A program made the position numbers and the translations under genes. From the NCBI RefSeq assembly GCF_902833645.1, contig NZ_CADFGE010000002.1, positions 499,158 to 563,157 on the forward strand: DNA of 64,000 nt, read 5' to 3'. This document shows, one piece after another, positions 8,791 to 20,252 of this stretch. This DNA is from Paraburkholderia fungorum (GTDB lineage: Bacteria > Pseudomonadota > Gammaproteobacteria > Burkholderiales > Burkholderiaceae). Positions within the stretch are counted from its first letter, which is position 1. Each line of letters opens with the position of its first letter. The notes under the pieces are model-generated. The model was given only the letters and a program-made list of their open reading frames with translations, had not been told where the DNA came from and searched no databases.

Positions 8791-10239
8791 ATGAAAAACC
8801 AGCAAACCGTTGCAATGGACCCACGCAGTCCAGGTCATACCATCGGCGCGCGCGCCAATGGCGGCAACCACGAAGTCACAAACGCCGACCTGTATCGCGC
8901 CGCATGGGCTGCGTCGCTCGGCAGCGCTCTGGAATATTATGATTTCGCGCTGTACAACCTCGCGTCGGCGCTGATCTTCGGGCCGCTCTTCTTTCCGTCC
9001 AGCACGCCGGCCATCGGACTGATCGCGAGCTTCGGCGCGTACTTTCTCGGCTTCGCCATCCGGCCGGTGGGCGGCATCATCTTCGGCACGCTCGGCGACC
9101 GTTACGGACGCCGGTTCGTTCTGATGGCGACGATCCTTTTGATGGGCATCGCCAGCACGCTCATCGGCGTTTTGCCCACCTATGCGTCCGCTGGCATCTG
9201 GGCGCCGATCCTGCTCGTGGGGTGCCGCTTATTGCAGGGACTGGGCGCCGGCGCCGAACAGGCAGGCGCTGCCGTGTTGATGGCCGAGTACGCGCCGGCC
9301 AAACGGCGCGGCTATTTCGCCGCGTTGCCGTTCATGGGCGTGTTGCTCGGCACCGTGATGGCGGCTGCGATCTACTTCGCGCTGGTCCGCGTCGAAGACC
9401 TTTCGCAAAGCTGGCTATGGCGTGTACCGTTCCTGCTGAGCGCTGTGATCATTGCGGTGGCGATCTGGATCCGGCTGAAGCTCAAGGAGTCGCCGTCGTT
9501 TGCCAAACTCGAAGCGCGAAGCGAAGTCAACGAGAATCCGTTGAAGCACCTCATGCAGCATTCGAAACCGACGCTCCTCAAAGTCATCGGCATGCGCATG
9601 GCCGAGAACGGCGGTTCGTCGATCTATCAATCACTCGCTATTAGCTACATCGCAACCGCGACCGGCCTCAAAGGCCAGATCGGCCCGATCGCCCTGCTGC
9701 TCGCCGGCGCCTCGGGGGCGATCATCATTCCGCTGGCCGGCATGGCGAGCGACCGGTTCGGACGCATCCCCGTCTATCGCGCCTTCGCTTTTTATCAATT
9801 GCTGCTGGCCTATCCGACCTGGTGGGTGCTGAGCCTCGGCAACGCCACGGCAAGCATTGCGATGTTATGCGTCGCGCTGGCCGGCGTCTGGGGCATGTTC
9901 GCGACGCAGGGTGCGTTGCTGCCGGAGCTCTTTGGCGCGCAGCATCGCTATGCCGGCGTGGCGGTGGGACGCGAAGTGTCGGCCGTCATCGCAGGCGGCG
10001 TGGCGCCGCTCGTCGGCGCATCCATCATCGCCTGGGCGACGGTGCATTGGGGTGGACACGAAGGGACGCTTCTGGCGTGGATTCCGCTTGCCAGCTACGT
10101 CGCGATTCTTAGTTTGATCGGCGTGGTAACGACCTATTTCACACCGGAAACACGCGGGCGTGATCTCGATGATCTACGCGACGCTGCTGACGCACCGGTG
10201 AACGGTTTTGCCGCAGCAAAGCTCGCCGAAGAAAATTGA
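8791..10239 (+). CDS. MFS metabolite:proton symporter (ShiA/KgtP-like)
   Basis: 482 residues, about 12 membrane spans, with the metabolite:H+ symporter signatures SLGSALEYYDFALYN near the first helix and GTLGDRYGRRFVL between helices 2 and 3, and GMASDRFGRIPVYR in the second half. The start at 8791 is chosen over in-frame ATG 8752 because GGAGGAGA lies 7 bases before it. As last gene of the LysR-controlled set it probably imports the compound handled by the AroE-like enzyme; shikimate or quinate transport is an inference from family and context. Confidence 0.9.
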   Translation: MKNQQTVAMDPRSPGHTIGARANGGNHEVTNADLYRAAWAASLGSALEYYDFALYNLASALIFGPLFFPSSTPAIGLIASFGAYFLGFAIRPVGGIIFGTLGDRYGRRFVLMATILLMGIASTLIGVLPTYASAGIWAPILLVGCRLLQGLGAGAEQAGAAVLMAEYAPAKRRGYFAALPFMGVLLGTVMAAAIYFALVRVEDLSQSWLWRVPFLLSAVIIAVAIWIRLKLKESPSFAKLEARSEVNENPLKHLMQHSKPTLLKVIGMRMAENGGSSIYQSLAISYIATATGLKGQIGPIALLLAGASGAIIIPLAGMASDRFGRIPVYRAFAFYQLLLAYPTWWVLSLGNATASIAMLCVALAGVWGMFATQGALLPELFGAQHRYAGVAVGREVSAVIAGGVAPLVGASIIAWATVHWGGHEGTLLAWIPLASYVAILSLIGVVTTYFTPETRGRDLDDLRDAADAPVNGFAAAKLAEEN

Positions 10240-10281
10240 TCGATACGAGCGCTACGGCGCGGGATCGCAACAGAATCCATG

Positions 10282-10893
10282 TCACCGCAGTGGCGAATTG
10301 ATCGTCGGTATCCAGATCGTGGACGTCGCCTCATAGAAATTCTCAGGGCCGCCTACGGGTGGCCAGATCCCATCGGCGAAAGACTTTGCACGTATCGCGA
10401 TGCGTTCATCCAGGCTTTCCCAGGGCCATATGTGCGTGATGCGCGGCACGCCGTCAAGCGCGTACATATTGACGGTCAGAGGGGAGCGTTTTGACCGCTC
10501 AGGCATCGCGGCCTGCCACGCCGCAATAGTAGGCACGAGTCCGCCTGGTCTTAGCCAGTAGGTGCGGAACTCGTAGTACCTGCCGAACGAACCCGGTTCG
10601 ACGGGAGGAAGGAAAGGAAAGCCGGCGTAGCTCTCCATCTCGATCGTACAGGTGCTGCCTGCCGCTCCGAAAGGGTTCGCGTGATGTAACGCACGCGTTC
10701 TTTCCTGAGACAATTCCTCGGCATCGGCGAACCCTCGCAGAATGCGCACGCTCCCTAGCCGCCCGTTTTCCGAGGTCCATGCGCCGAGCCGGCAACCTGT
10801 GGTTTCGGGATGATTGAGGTAGGCTTCCGCGTTCGCGATCACCTCCGGCAGCTTCAGAATATGCGACGACAAGGTAACCAGTTCGTAGAGCAT
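10282..10893 (-). CDS. NIPSNAP family protein
   Basis: 203 residues. Two related ferredoxin-like halves are visible, the first starting MLYELVTLSSHIL and the second YYEFRTYWLRPGGLVPTIAAWQ, followed by ITHIWPWESLDERI, which is the NIPSNAP pattern. NIPSNAP proteins are small, probably dimeric, and often sit in catabolic operons; the biochemical role is generally unknown. It is divergent from a LysR gene that may regulate it. Confidence 0.82.
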   Translation of the reverse strand: MLYELVTLSSHILKLPEVIANAEAYLNHPETTGCRLGAWTSENGRLGSVRILRGFADAEELSQERTRALHHANPFGAAGSTCTIEMESYAGFPFLPPVEPGSFGRYYEFRTYWLRPGGLVPTIAAWQAAMPERSKRSPLTVNMYALDGVPRITHIWPWESLDERIAIRAKSFADGIWPPVGGPENFYEATSTIWIPTINSPLR

Positions 10894-11009
10894 GTCAGAT
10901 TCTCCTAAGTCCGTGAACGGTCTTCAGTCGACCGCCACAAACGAGACTAGACTTACCGTGGTCGCCTGGGAATTCCTCATCGGTTCACAAACTCTGTTAA
11001 AAAATCGCT

Positions 11010-11888
11010 ATGTTCGACTGGCAAGATTTGCAGTACTTTCTGGTACTTGCGGACACCGGGACGCTCTCGGGCGCGGCAAGCAAACTGTCAGTCGAACACG
11101 CCACCGTGGGGCGGCGTGTAACGTCTCTGGAGTCGGCGCTCAGGCTGAAACTGATTCACCGGCTCCCCCGCAGCATCCGTTTGACCGAGGACGGAAAGGC
11201 CATCGCCATGCTCGCCCGATCCATGGCCCAAGGCGCCGGGACAATTGAAACATACGCGCTGCGGGCGTCGTCCACGCTATCCGGCACGGTCCGTATCAGC
11301 GTGCCGCCTACAGTGGGTAACTATTGCATCGCACCGCACATACGCACGTTCCGTGAATCGCATCCGGCCTTGAAGATCGTGATGGAGGGATCGCCCGACA
11401 TAGCACCACTGGACCGAGGCGTCGCGGATATTGCTGTTCGCATGGTCAAGCCCGAGGAAGGCAGTCTCGTTGCACGGCGCATAGGCATAATCCGGTTTGG
11501 TCTATATGCCAGCCGTACCTATGCGGCGCGCCCTTCCGCGCAATGGGAGTTCATCGTCTATGACTCGTCGCTGGATCATGTGAAACATCAAAAGTGGCTA
11601 CGTAAAAATATCGACGAGCGGCCCATCGTATTCGAAGCGAGCGATGCGACTGGGCAACAGATGGCCGCGCGCAACGGCGTGGGTGTTGCACTTCTGCCCA
11701 CGATGATCGGCGACAACGACGCTGAACTGGTCAGACTGGACATTGGATCCGAGCCGCCCGAAACCGGGCTCTGGCTGGTGACCTACCCCGACCTGCGCCG
11801 TACGCCTGCGATCAAGGCTGTTATGGAATTCCTGGTCCACCACATCGGTCGAGAAACCCATTACGCCGATAAGGACGCCCGCAAATAG
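11010..11888 (+). CDS. LysR-family transcriptional regulator
   Basis: 292 residues. The N-terminal winged helix is MFDWQDLQYFLVLADTGTLSGAASKLSVEHATVGRRV, of the subgroup that has VxHxTVxRR in the recognition helix; the effector domain follows from about residue 90. It is transcribed away from the NIPSNAP gene across a 116-bp gap, so it may regulate that gene. No inducer can be proposed. Confidence 0.9.
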   Translation: MFDWQDLQYFLVLADTGTLSGAASKLSVEHATVGRRVTSLESALRLKLIHRLPRSIRLTEDGKAIAMLARSMAQGAGTIETYALRASSTLSGTVRISVPPTVGNYCIAPHIRTFRESHPALKIVMEGSPDIAPLDRGVADIAVRMVKPEEGSLVARRIGIIRFGLYASRTYAARPSAQWEFIVYDSSLDHVKHQKWLRKNIDERPIVFEASDATGQQMAARNGVGVALLPTMIGDNDAELVRLDIGSEPPETGLWLVTYPDLRRTPAIKAVMEFLVHHIGRETHYADKDARK

Positions 11889-11992
11889 ATCGCCGTCAAC
11901 TGGGGCAGAAATGCGCCCCAGCGCGAAAATGTCATGCGTCTATCGCAAAAGATGTTCGCGCTAGCATCGGCAACAGTGGCACGTGAGCGGAT

Positions 11993-12112
11993 TCAGCCCT
12001 TGCGCGATGTCTGCAAAGGCAATTCGCCGAAGAGTCGCCGGTATTCACGGGCAAAGTAACTGGCATCGTTCGACCGAACCGGCGCCCGACACGCGCGGCT
12101 CGGCATCATGGC
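11993..12112 (-). pseudogene. Remnant of an AraC-family regulator (C-terminal HTH end)
   Basis: Reading the minus strand, SNDASYFAREYRRLFGELP is the unmistakable last helix of an AraC-family DNA-binding domain. Immediately before it the expected VGF-like residues continue only in another frame (VGRRFG), so there is a frameshift, and nothing resembling the rest of the domain or an N-terminal domain is found because the cupin gene begins directly upstream. It is a decayed 3' end of a regulator, left beside the cupin/oxidoreductase pair on the same strand. Confidence 0.6.
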
Positions 12113-12132
12113 GCCGGTATGGCGCGCGGCGT

Positions 12133-12501
12133 TCAGACGAATGCGAGGTAATGCTTCACGAAGCCGTCCGAGACCACTTCCCAGACCGTCGACGTCCCCT
12201 TCGCAACGAACCACGAATCGCCAGCCTTGAAGCTACGGGTTTCGCCCGTCGACTCGTCTGTAATGCGGACCTCGCCCTCGACCACCGTCGCCTGCTCCGA
12301 GAACGGGTAAACGAGCCGGAACTTGCCCTTGGTGGTTCCGAAATACGCCGCCGAAACAGGATCAGTCGGCGCCCCGTGCGTCATTCTGCCGAACGCCGCG
12401 ACATCGCCCCCTTCGAGGATTTGGCCGCCGAGGTCGCTCAGTTTTCCCCAGGCGTCGAGTTCGGAAATCTTGATGCCGTGTTGAATCGCGGTAAGACTCA
12501 C
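12133..12501 (-). CDS. Small cupin protein (EutQ/ureidoglycine-aminohydrolase-like cupin)
   Basis: 122 residues, one cupin barrel: FRLVYPFSEQATVVEGEVRI and SFKAGDSWFVAKGTSTVWEV are the two cupin motifs, of the cupin_3 type. It starts with GTG, supported by AAGGAGT 9 bases upstream. It lies 42 bases downstream of the FAD oxidoreductase on the same strand, so the two are probably co-transcribed, as is often seen for PuuB-like oxidases and small cupins. Metal ligands are poorly conserved, so it may be structural or regulatory. Confidence 0.85.
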   Translation of the reverse strand: MSLTAIQHGIKISELDAWGKLSDLGGQILEGGDVAAFGRMTHGAPTDPVSAAYFGTTKGKFRLVYPFSEQATVVEGEVRITDESTGETRSFKAGDSWFVAKGTSTVWEVVSDGFVKHYLAFV

Positions 12502-12543
12502 GTATTGGTACTCCTTATCAATCAGTTAGCGAATTAGAAGAAA

Positions 12544-13845
12544 TCAACGCCGGCCATGCCAGTAGCCCGACGTCTGGTGCATCACTTTACCGAGCGAGAC
12601 CAGGAACGCTCGATATTGATCCTTGCCCCGGATGCTCCCCCGCGGAATCGAACTCAACAGACGGTAGCGATCCGAGCCGCCCAGAATGCCCTCTGCCAGA
12701 ATCTTGCAGATGATCTGGCTGGGCGTGACGCCGAATCCACAATAGCCTTGCACAAAGAACGCGTTGGGCCGGTCCGGCAGCGTGCCAATCTGCGGAAAAA
12801 GATTGAGCGTGGTGGCCATCGGGCCGCCCCAGGCCAGGTCGATCTTGACGTCCTTAAGATAGGGAAAGACTTCGAGCATCAGCCGCCGGTTCCACTCTTT
12901 CAGGTCACTCGGCATATGCTCGATGAGCGCCGTGGACGAGCCGAACAACAAACGATTCTCGTTCGTCACGCGATAGTAATTAATGACCGGCCGGATATCG
13001 CTATATGCACCGCGAATCGGACTGATGCGTTCGATCAACTCGTCGCTCAACGGCTCCGTCATGGAGTTGAACGCGTAGACATTGATCGTGCTTCTATGCA
13101 GTTCCGGTTCGAGTCCGTTGATGAAGCCATCGCATGCCCAGACGATCTTGCTGGCCCTGACGCTGCCCTTCGCCGTGCGCACATGAACCATGTCGCCGTA
13201 GGTGATCTGGAGTGCCGGGCTGTACTCGAAGATACGCACGCCGTAAATTTCCGCTACCGCCTTCGTTTCGCCGAGCAGCAGGTTCAACGAATGCACGTGC
13301 CCGCCGCCCATATGCAGCAGGCCTGCGTGATAGACATCCGATCCGATGATCTGTTTGACGTCGGCACCTTCCACGTAGCGGATTTCGTGCTGGCTGCCGA
13401 GCGACTTGAAGTCCTTTTCCCAACTGCGCAGCGTTTTCGCCTGGCGGGCGTTGTAGGCCAGATACCCGTAACCACTGCAAAAATCGGCGTCGATGTTGTA
13501 TCGCTCGATGCGTTCGCGCATGATCTGCGGGCCGAGATCGCTGAGTGCGAAAATGGTACGCAGTCCCTCTTCACCGACATCCTTCTTGATCGCATCGAGG
13601 TCATGGCCGATTCCCGCCATTACCTGGCCGCCGTTGCGACCGCTTCCACCGAAACCCAGGTAGCGGGCCTCGAGTACGACGGTGTTTGTCACGCCGTTCT
13701 CAGCCAGTTCGAGCGCGGTATGAATGCCCGAAAAGCCCCCTCCAATGATGACCACATCGGCCTGGATATCCTCCTCCAGCGACGGGAAGCTCAGCTCGTA
13801 TTTTTTCGTGGCCGTGTAGTACGTAGCGGTTTCGTCAATGTGCAT
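12544..13845 (-). CDS. FAD-dependent oxidoreductase, PuuB-like (gamma-glutamylputrescine oxidase family)
   Basis: 433 residues of the DadA/DAO fold. FAD site DVVIIGGGFSGIHTALELAENG near residues 30-50, followed by GFGGSGRNGGQV typical of PuuB-like amine oxidases; the C-terminal GYCGFGVTPSQIICKILAEGI closes the FAD domain. Start ATG preceded by AGGAAA. E. coli PuuB oxidises gamma-glutamylputrescine; the rest of a puu set lies 40 kb away in this window and lacks a puuB, so this gene could supply that step, but another amine substrate is equally possible. Confidence 0.85.
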   Translation of the reverse strand: MHIDETATYYTATKKYELSFPSLEEDIQADVVIIGGGFSGIHTALELAENGVTNTVVLEARYLGFGGSGRNGGQVMAGIGHDLDAIKKDVGEEGLRTIFALSDLGPQIMRERIERYNIDADFCSGYGYLAYNARQAKTLRSWEKDFKSLGSQHEIRYVEGADVKQIIGSDVYHAGLLHMGGGHVHSLNLLLGETKAVAEIYGVRIFEYSPALQITYGDMVHVRTAKGSVRASKIVWACDGFINGLEPELHRSTINVYAFNSMTEPLSDELIERISPIRGAYSDIRPVINYYRVTNENRLLFGSSTALIEHMPSDLKEWNRRLMLEVFPYLKDVKIDLAWGGPMATTLNLFPQIGTLPDRPNAFFVQGYCGFGVTPSQIICKILAEGILGGSDRYRLLSSIPRGSIRGKDQYRAFLVSLGKVMHQTSGYWHGRR

Positions 13846-14428
13846 CGTATTTCCTGCTGGCGCGTTGCATCATCAAAGCGCGCAAAATTAATCGATCGGA
13901 GCACCAGGTCGCGTGCCCTCGTCTGGCCGGGAGCGGACTCGCCGTGCCTAATGCCGGTTTAATGCTGTACATCGAGCTGCGCCGCCGGTACCTGCGGTTG
14001 CCCGGCCTGCATTGCGAGGCGGTCTGCACGATGCGATTTACTTTAAGCGCCCAGAAAGGCGACCGTTAGCGCATATCGGCAACGCATGACGCGCCACCGT
14101 GCGCACGACCGGCCCAGCGCAGGGCCCGCGCAGCAACATGCCGTCGAGACACAATGTGGGAAGCAAAAAATGAAGAGCTGTGGCACAAAGCGGCAATCCG
14201 CGCGGAACGCGGGTTAAACCAGGGTTTGTGCGGAGAGGTCGCGGTGATGCGAAAGCCCGCTGAGTTCTGGTGTATATACGTGCACGAGCCAGGAAACCCC
14301 ATTCGGCTCAAGGTGTCTCGCGACCTGGTACTCGCCGCGCCCTTTTGCCCTCAAATGCCGGTTTTCCCACAGACCGGAAGCTCACGCCCTGTCACCGTGA
14401 TGACTCGGGCAGGTGGCAGGAGATGGCG
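13846..14428. other. Intergenic region without a recognisable gene
   Basis: About 580 bases separating the oxidoreductase from the small gene at 14429. The only sizeable open frame (from 14154, plus strand) has no recognisable domain and runs on through the next gene in a different frame. I see no convincing promoter, repeat or RNA gene. Confidence 0.4.
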
Positions 14429-14707
14429 ATGTCGGTATATGTCGATGAAGGATTCAGGCCCTGTGTCACAGAATGCGCGACCGTCGCGTTCCGGGTCTGT
14501 TTTGACGATCGGGTGCGGATCTTCGAGGTCAGCGCCGAGGCACTGATGACCTATTGTGGCGCAGCAAGCAAGCGGCGCCGCGATTTGCTTGTTGCGTTCG
14601 AGGCCGCGCAACTCGAGATACTGAAAGTGGTGGAGTGTAAATGGCCATTCAAACAGAGCGAGCCCGTGCGCCTGGGGCTCGACGAATTCCGAATGGTCAG
14701 ACATTAG
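14429..14707 (+). CDS. Small hypothetical protein, DUF1488-like
   Basis: 92 residues starting MSVYVDEGFRPCVTEC. The start is fixed by AGGAG (14418-14422) 6 bases before ATG 14429; the frame is open much further upstream without another good site. The pattern of a beta-rich first half (VAFRVCFDDRVRIFEVSAEAL) followed by a helix resembles DUF1488 proteins, which are common in Burkholderia. Function unknown. It precedes the PhnD-like gene by 18 bases. Confidence 0.55.
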   Translation: MSVYVDEGFRPCVTECATVAFRVCFDDRVRIFEVSAEALMTYCGAASKRRRDLLVAFEAAQLEILKVVECKWPFKQSEPVRLGLDEFRMVRH

Positions 14708-14725
14708 GTATGCCAGAATTGCGTC

Positions 14726-15517
14726 ATGACCTGGATCGCCGCCCTGCCGATGTACAACGTGACGCCCGCGCTCGCGACTGCGTGGCGCGATTGGCTGGGC
14801 GACGTCTTAAGCAGGGTGAAGCCGGCCTGCCGCATCGTCGAGCCCGACGAGGAACTGCACGGCTTCTGGCGGCGCCCTAACGTATTGCTCTCGCAAACCT
14901 GCGGCTATCCCCTGATGCATGGATTGAACGAGCAGGTTCAACTAGTGGCCACGCCGCAATTCGATGCGCCGGGCTGCGAAGGCGCGGATTATTCGAGCGT
15001 ACTGGTCACGCGGGTCGATGCGCCGTTCGATTCGCTCGCGGCGTGCCGCGGCGCACGGGCGGCCTACAATCAGGACGATTCGAATAGCGGCATGAACGTA
15101 TTTCGCCACGCGGTGGCGCCGCTTGCCCGCAACGGCGCATTTTTCAGCGCTGTCCTGCGCACCGGTTCGCATCTCGGATCATTGCGCGCGGTCGTGGAAA
15201 ATCGCGCGGACATCGCCGCGATCGACTGCGTGACATTCGCGTTTGTCTGCGATGAGCTGCCGGAACTGGCGCAACGGGTTCGGCAAATCGGCATGACGGC
15301 GGCGTCGCCGGGCTTGCCTTTGATCGCTTCCGGCAACGTGCCATCCGCAACGATCGAGACGCTGCGCGAAGCCCTGAGCGAAGCACACCGCACTCAGCCC
15401 GAGCGCGCCAAACGCTTGCGTTTGAAGGGCTTTTCCACGTTGCCGCTGACGGATTACGAACGGATCGAGCAACTCGAAAACGAAGCGCGCGCTAACGGTT
15501 ACGTGCGCCTCGTTTAA
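14726..15517 (+). CDS. PhnD-like phosphate/phosphonate-binding domain protein, no signal peptide
   Basis: 263 residues matching the type II binding-protein pattern of PhnD-like proteins: an early LSQTCGYPLMHGL, then RAAYNQDDSNSGMNVFRHAV and the TGSHLGSLRAVVENRADIAAIDCVTF segment. There is no signal peptide and no ABC permease or ATPase beside it, so it is probably a cytoplasmic orphan rather than a working transporter subunit. Its ligand cannot be told. Confidence 0.78.
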   Translation: MTWIAALPMYNVTPALATAWRDWLGDVLSRVKPACRIVEPDEELHGFWRRPNVLLSQTCGYPLMHGLNEQVQLVATPQFDAPGCEGADYSSVLVTRVDAPFDSLAACRGARAAYNQDDSNSGMNVFRHAVAPLARNGAFFSAVLRTGSHLGSLRAVVENRADIAAIDCVTFAFVCDELPELAQRVRQIGMTAASPGLPLIASGNVPSATIETLREALSEAHRTQPERAKRLRLKGFSTLPLTDYERIEQLENEARANGYVRLV

Positions 15518-15543
15518 GCCTTCTGCGCCTCCGGGCTGGATTA

Positions 15544-17577
<2,034 letters not shown>

Positions 17578-17684
17578 GAGGTGTCTCGGTGATTGTCCCG
17601 AAGTGTCCCGACGTGTCCCGTCGGGGGCCGGGGTGTTCTGGTGGAGGCCTGCCTGAGCCTCGGAATAAGTGCCTTCGCGATGCT

Positions 17685-18470
17685 TCAACTGCGCCAGGAC
17701 GGCGTACGCTTCTCAAGGAACGACGCAACGCCTTCGCGGCCTTCCGCCCCGGCGCGCGTACGCGCAATGCGCGCCGCCGTGTCTTCGATCATCGCTTCGT
17801 TCAACTCGTGCCCGGCGATATCCTGCACCAGCTGCTTGCAGGCACGCACCGCTTGCGGACCGTTTGCGCAAAGCGTTTCGGCGATCTGCTGCACGGTAGT
17901 GTCGAGTTGCTCGATGCCCACCACTTCGCTGACGAGCCCGAGGCGATACGCCGTCGCGCAATCGAACTGCTCGGCGGTGGTGAAGTAGCGGCGCGACGCC
18001 TGCTCGCCCAGCGCGCGGATCACGTACGGTGCGATGGTCGCCGGGATCAGGCCAAGACGCGCTTCCGAGAGGCAAAAACGTGCGCTCTCTACCGCGACGA
18101 CGATATCGCACGCCGAGATCAAACCCATGCCGCCCGCGTACGCGTCGCCGTTCACGCGCGCGATCACAGGTTTGCTGCAGCGATAGATCGACGCCAGCAT
18201 GTTGGCGAGCAGCATCGCGTCGGCGCGGTTCTCCGCGTCCGAGTAAGCGGCCATCTTCTTCATCCAGTTCAGGTCGGCGCCCGCACAGAACGCCTTGCCG
18301 TTCGCGGCGAGCACCACCGCGCGGACGTCGTCGCGAGCATCGAGCGCCGTGAAGGCCGACGTCACCTCGGCGATCATGGTTTCGTTGAACGCATTGCGGA
18401 CGTCAGGCCGATTCAACGTGACCGTGGCGATCTGCCCGGCGAAACCGAGATTCAGCGTTTCGTATTGCAT
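17685..18470 (-). CDS. liuC: 3-Methylglutaconyl-CoA hydratase (enoyl-CoA hydratase family)
   Basis: 261 residues, crotonase fold: VTLNRPDVRNAFNETMI at the start, oxyanion-hole segments AFCAGADLNWM and NGDAYAGGMGLISACD, and the ARLGLIPATIAPYV loop. Its place between the MCC beta and alpha genes on the same strand identifies it as the hydratase of the leucine pathway that converts 3-methylglutaconyl-CoA to HMG-CoA. A separate HMG-CoA lyase gene is not in this window. Confidence 0.9.
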   Translation of the reverse strand: MQYETLNLGFAGQIATVTLNRPDVRNAFNETMIAEVTSAFTALDARDDVRAVVLAANGKAFCAGADLNWMKKMAAYSDAENRADAMLLANMLASIYRCSKPVIARVNGDAYAGGMGLISACDIVVAVESARFCLSEARLGLIPATIAPYVIRALGEQASRRYFTTAEQFDCATAYRLGLVSEVVGIEQLDTTVQQIAETLCANGPQAVRACKQLVQDIAGHELNEAMIEDTAARIARTRAGAEGREGVASFLEKRTPSWRS

Positions 18471-18498
18471 CGTTGCAGCTCCTGCGCGTAGCGTTTGG

Positions 18499-20106
18499 TC
18501 ACATTCTGAACACGCCGAAACGCGTGTCTTCGATCGGCGCGTTCATCGTCGCGGACAGGCCCAGACCGAGCACGTCGCGCGTTTGCGCCGGATCGATCAC
18601 GCCGTCGTCCCACAGACGCGCGCTTGCATAGTACGGGTGGCCCTGGTGTTCGTATTGATCGCGAATCGGCTGCTTGAACGCCTCTTCTTCCTCGGCGCTC
18701 CACGAACCGCCCTTGCCTTCGATGCCGTCACGCTTGACCGTAGCCAGCACCGACGCCGCCTGCTCGCCGCCCATCACCGAAATGCGCGCGTTCGGCCACA
18801 TCCACAGGAAACGCGGCGAATACGCACGGCCGCACATGCCGTAGTTGCCGGCGCCGAACGACCCGCCGATGATCACCGTGAACTTCGGCACCTTCGCCGT
18901 GGCTACCGCTGTCACCATCTTCGCGCCGTTACGTGCGATGCCTTCGTTTTCGTACTTGCGCCCGACCATGAAGCCCGTGATGTTCTGCAGGAACACCAGC
19001 GGAATCTTGCGCTGGCAGCATAGCTCGATGAAGTGCGCGCCCTTGAGCGCCGACTCCGAAAAAAGAATGCCGTTGTTCGCGATGATGCCGACCGGATGCC
19101 CCCAGATATGCGCAAAGCCGCAGACGAGCGTGGTGCCGTAACGGGCCTTGAATTCGTCGAAAGCCGAATCGTCGACGATGCGCGCAATCACTTCGCGAAT
19201 ATCGAACGGCTTGCGTGTGTCGACGGGAATCACGCCGTACATGCTCTTGACGTCATAACGCGGTGGCTTCGGCTCCTGCAACGCCACCGGCACCTGCTTC
19301 GTGCGATTCAGATTGCCGACGATGCTGCGCGCAATGCCCAGCGCATGCGCATCGTTCTGCGCGAGATGATCGACCACGCCCGACAGCCGCGTGTGCACGT
19401 CACCGCCGCCCAGGTCTTCCGCGCTCACTACTTCGCCGGTTGCGGCTTTGACCAGCGGCGGCCCGCCCAGAAAAATCGTCCCCTGATTCTTGACGATGAT
19501 CGACTCGTCGCTCATGGCGGGAACATAGGCGCCGCCCGCCGTGCACGAACCCATCACGACGGCGATTTGCGGAATGCCCGCCGCGGACAGATTCGCCTGG
19601 TTGAAGAAGATGCGGCCGAAGTGATCGCGATCGGGGAACACGTCGTCCTGATTCGGCAGATTCGCCCCGCCCGAGTCGACCAGGTAGACACATGGCAAAT
19701 GGTTTTCGGCGGCGATCTCCTGGGCCCGCACGTGTTTTTTCACGGTGATGGGATAGTACGTGCCGCCTTTGACCGTTGCGTCATTGCAGACGATCACGCA
19801 TTCCTGTCCCGCGATGCGGCCAATGCCCGTGATGACGCCCGCGCCGGGCGCGTCGTTGTGGTACATGCCATAGGCCGCGAGTTGCGAGAACTCGAGAAAC
19901 GGCGTACCCGGATCGAGCAGTTTCTCGATCCGGTCGCGCGGCAGCAGTTTGCCGCGGCCCGTATGTTTGTCGCGCGCAGCTTGCCCGCCGCCCAGTGCGA
20001 GTTTCTCGATCTTCGCGCGAAGATCGGCGACCAGCGCTTCGAGCGCCGCCGCATTGGCGCGGAAGTCGTCCGAGCGCGGGTTCAGCTTTGATTCGATGAT
20101 CGGCAT
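18499..20106 (-). CDS. liuB: Methylcrotonyl-CoA carboxylase, carboxyltransferase beta subunit
   Basis: 535 residues. Starts [20 protein letters not shown], typical of MCC beta. Carboxyltransferase landmarks include [23 protein letters not shown] residues near 40-58, [37 protein letters not shown] and [19 protein letters not shown]. It transfers carboxyl from biotin on the alpha subunit to 3-methylcrotonyl-CoA. Second gene of the operon, 146 bases after ivd; that gap carries an 18-bp tandem repeat. Confidence 0.95.
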   Translation of the reverse strand: MPIIESKLNPRSDDFRANAAALEALVADLRAKIEKLALGGGQAARDKHTGRGKLLPRDRIEKLLDPGTPFLEFSQLAAYGMYHNDAPGAGVITGIGRIAGQECVIVCNDATVKGGTYYPITVKKHVRAQEIAAENHLPCVYLVDSGGANLPNQDDVFPDRDHFGRIFFNQANLSAAGIPQIAVVMGSCTAGGAYVPAMSDESIIVKNQGTIFLGGPPLVKAATGEVVSAEDLGGGDVHTRLSGVVDHLAQNDAHALGIARSIVGNLNRTKQVPVALQEPKPPRYDVKSMYGVIPVDTRKPFDIREVIARIVDDSAFDEFKARYGTTLVCGFAHIWGHPVGIIANNGILFSESALKGAHFIELCCQRKIPLVFLQNITGFMVGRKYENEGIARNGAKMVTAVATAKVPKFTVIIGGSFGAGNYGMCGRAYSPRFLWMWPNARISVMGGEQAASVLATVKRDGIEGKGGSWSAEEEEAFKQPIRDQYEHQGHPYYASARLWDDGVIDPAQTRDVLGLGLSATMNAPIEDTRFGVFRM

Positions 20107-20126
20107 TGCGTGGCTTCTCCGGTGTC

Positions 20127-20239
20127 GACCACAGTTAGCGCGTTGACCAGAGTTAGCGTCCCGACCAGAGTTGACGCATTAGCGCCGAATCTGGTCGCAA
20201 AGCGCTTACGCTGCTCCTATAGCGCTGACTCTGGTCCCA
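20127..20239. repeat. 18-bp tandem repeat with inverted copies in the ivd-liuB gap
   Basis: Three consecutive 18-bp units start with GACCACAGTTAGCG (20127), GACCAGAGTTAGCG (20145) and GACCAGAGTTGACG (20163). Inverted versions follow at 20181-20196 (ending TCTGGTC) and 20222-20237 (CGCTGACTCTGGTC). In RNA the direct and inverted units can pair: 7 bp between the third unit and the first inverted one, and 14 positions with one wobble between the second unit and the last inverted one. Confidence 0.75.
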
Positions 20240-20252
20240 TGCAAAATTTGGT

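Noticed and set aside
14154..14546. 130-codon ORF upstream of the DUF1488-like gene
   Set aside because: No recognisable domain or good start site and it overlaps the better-supported gene in another frame.
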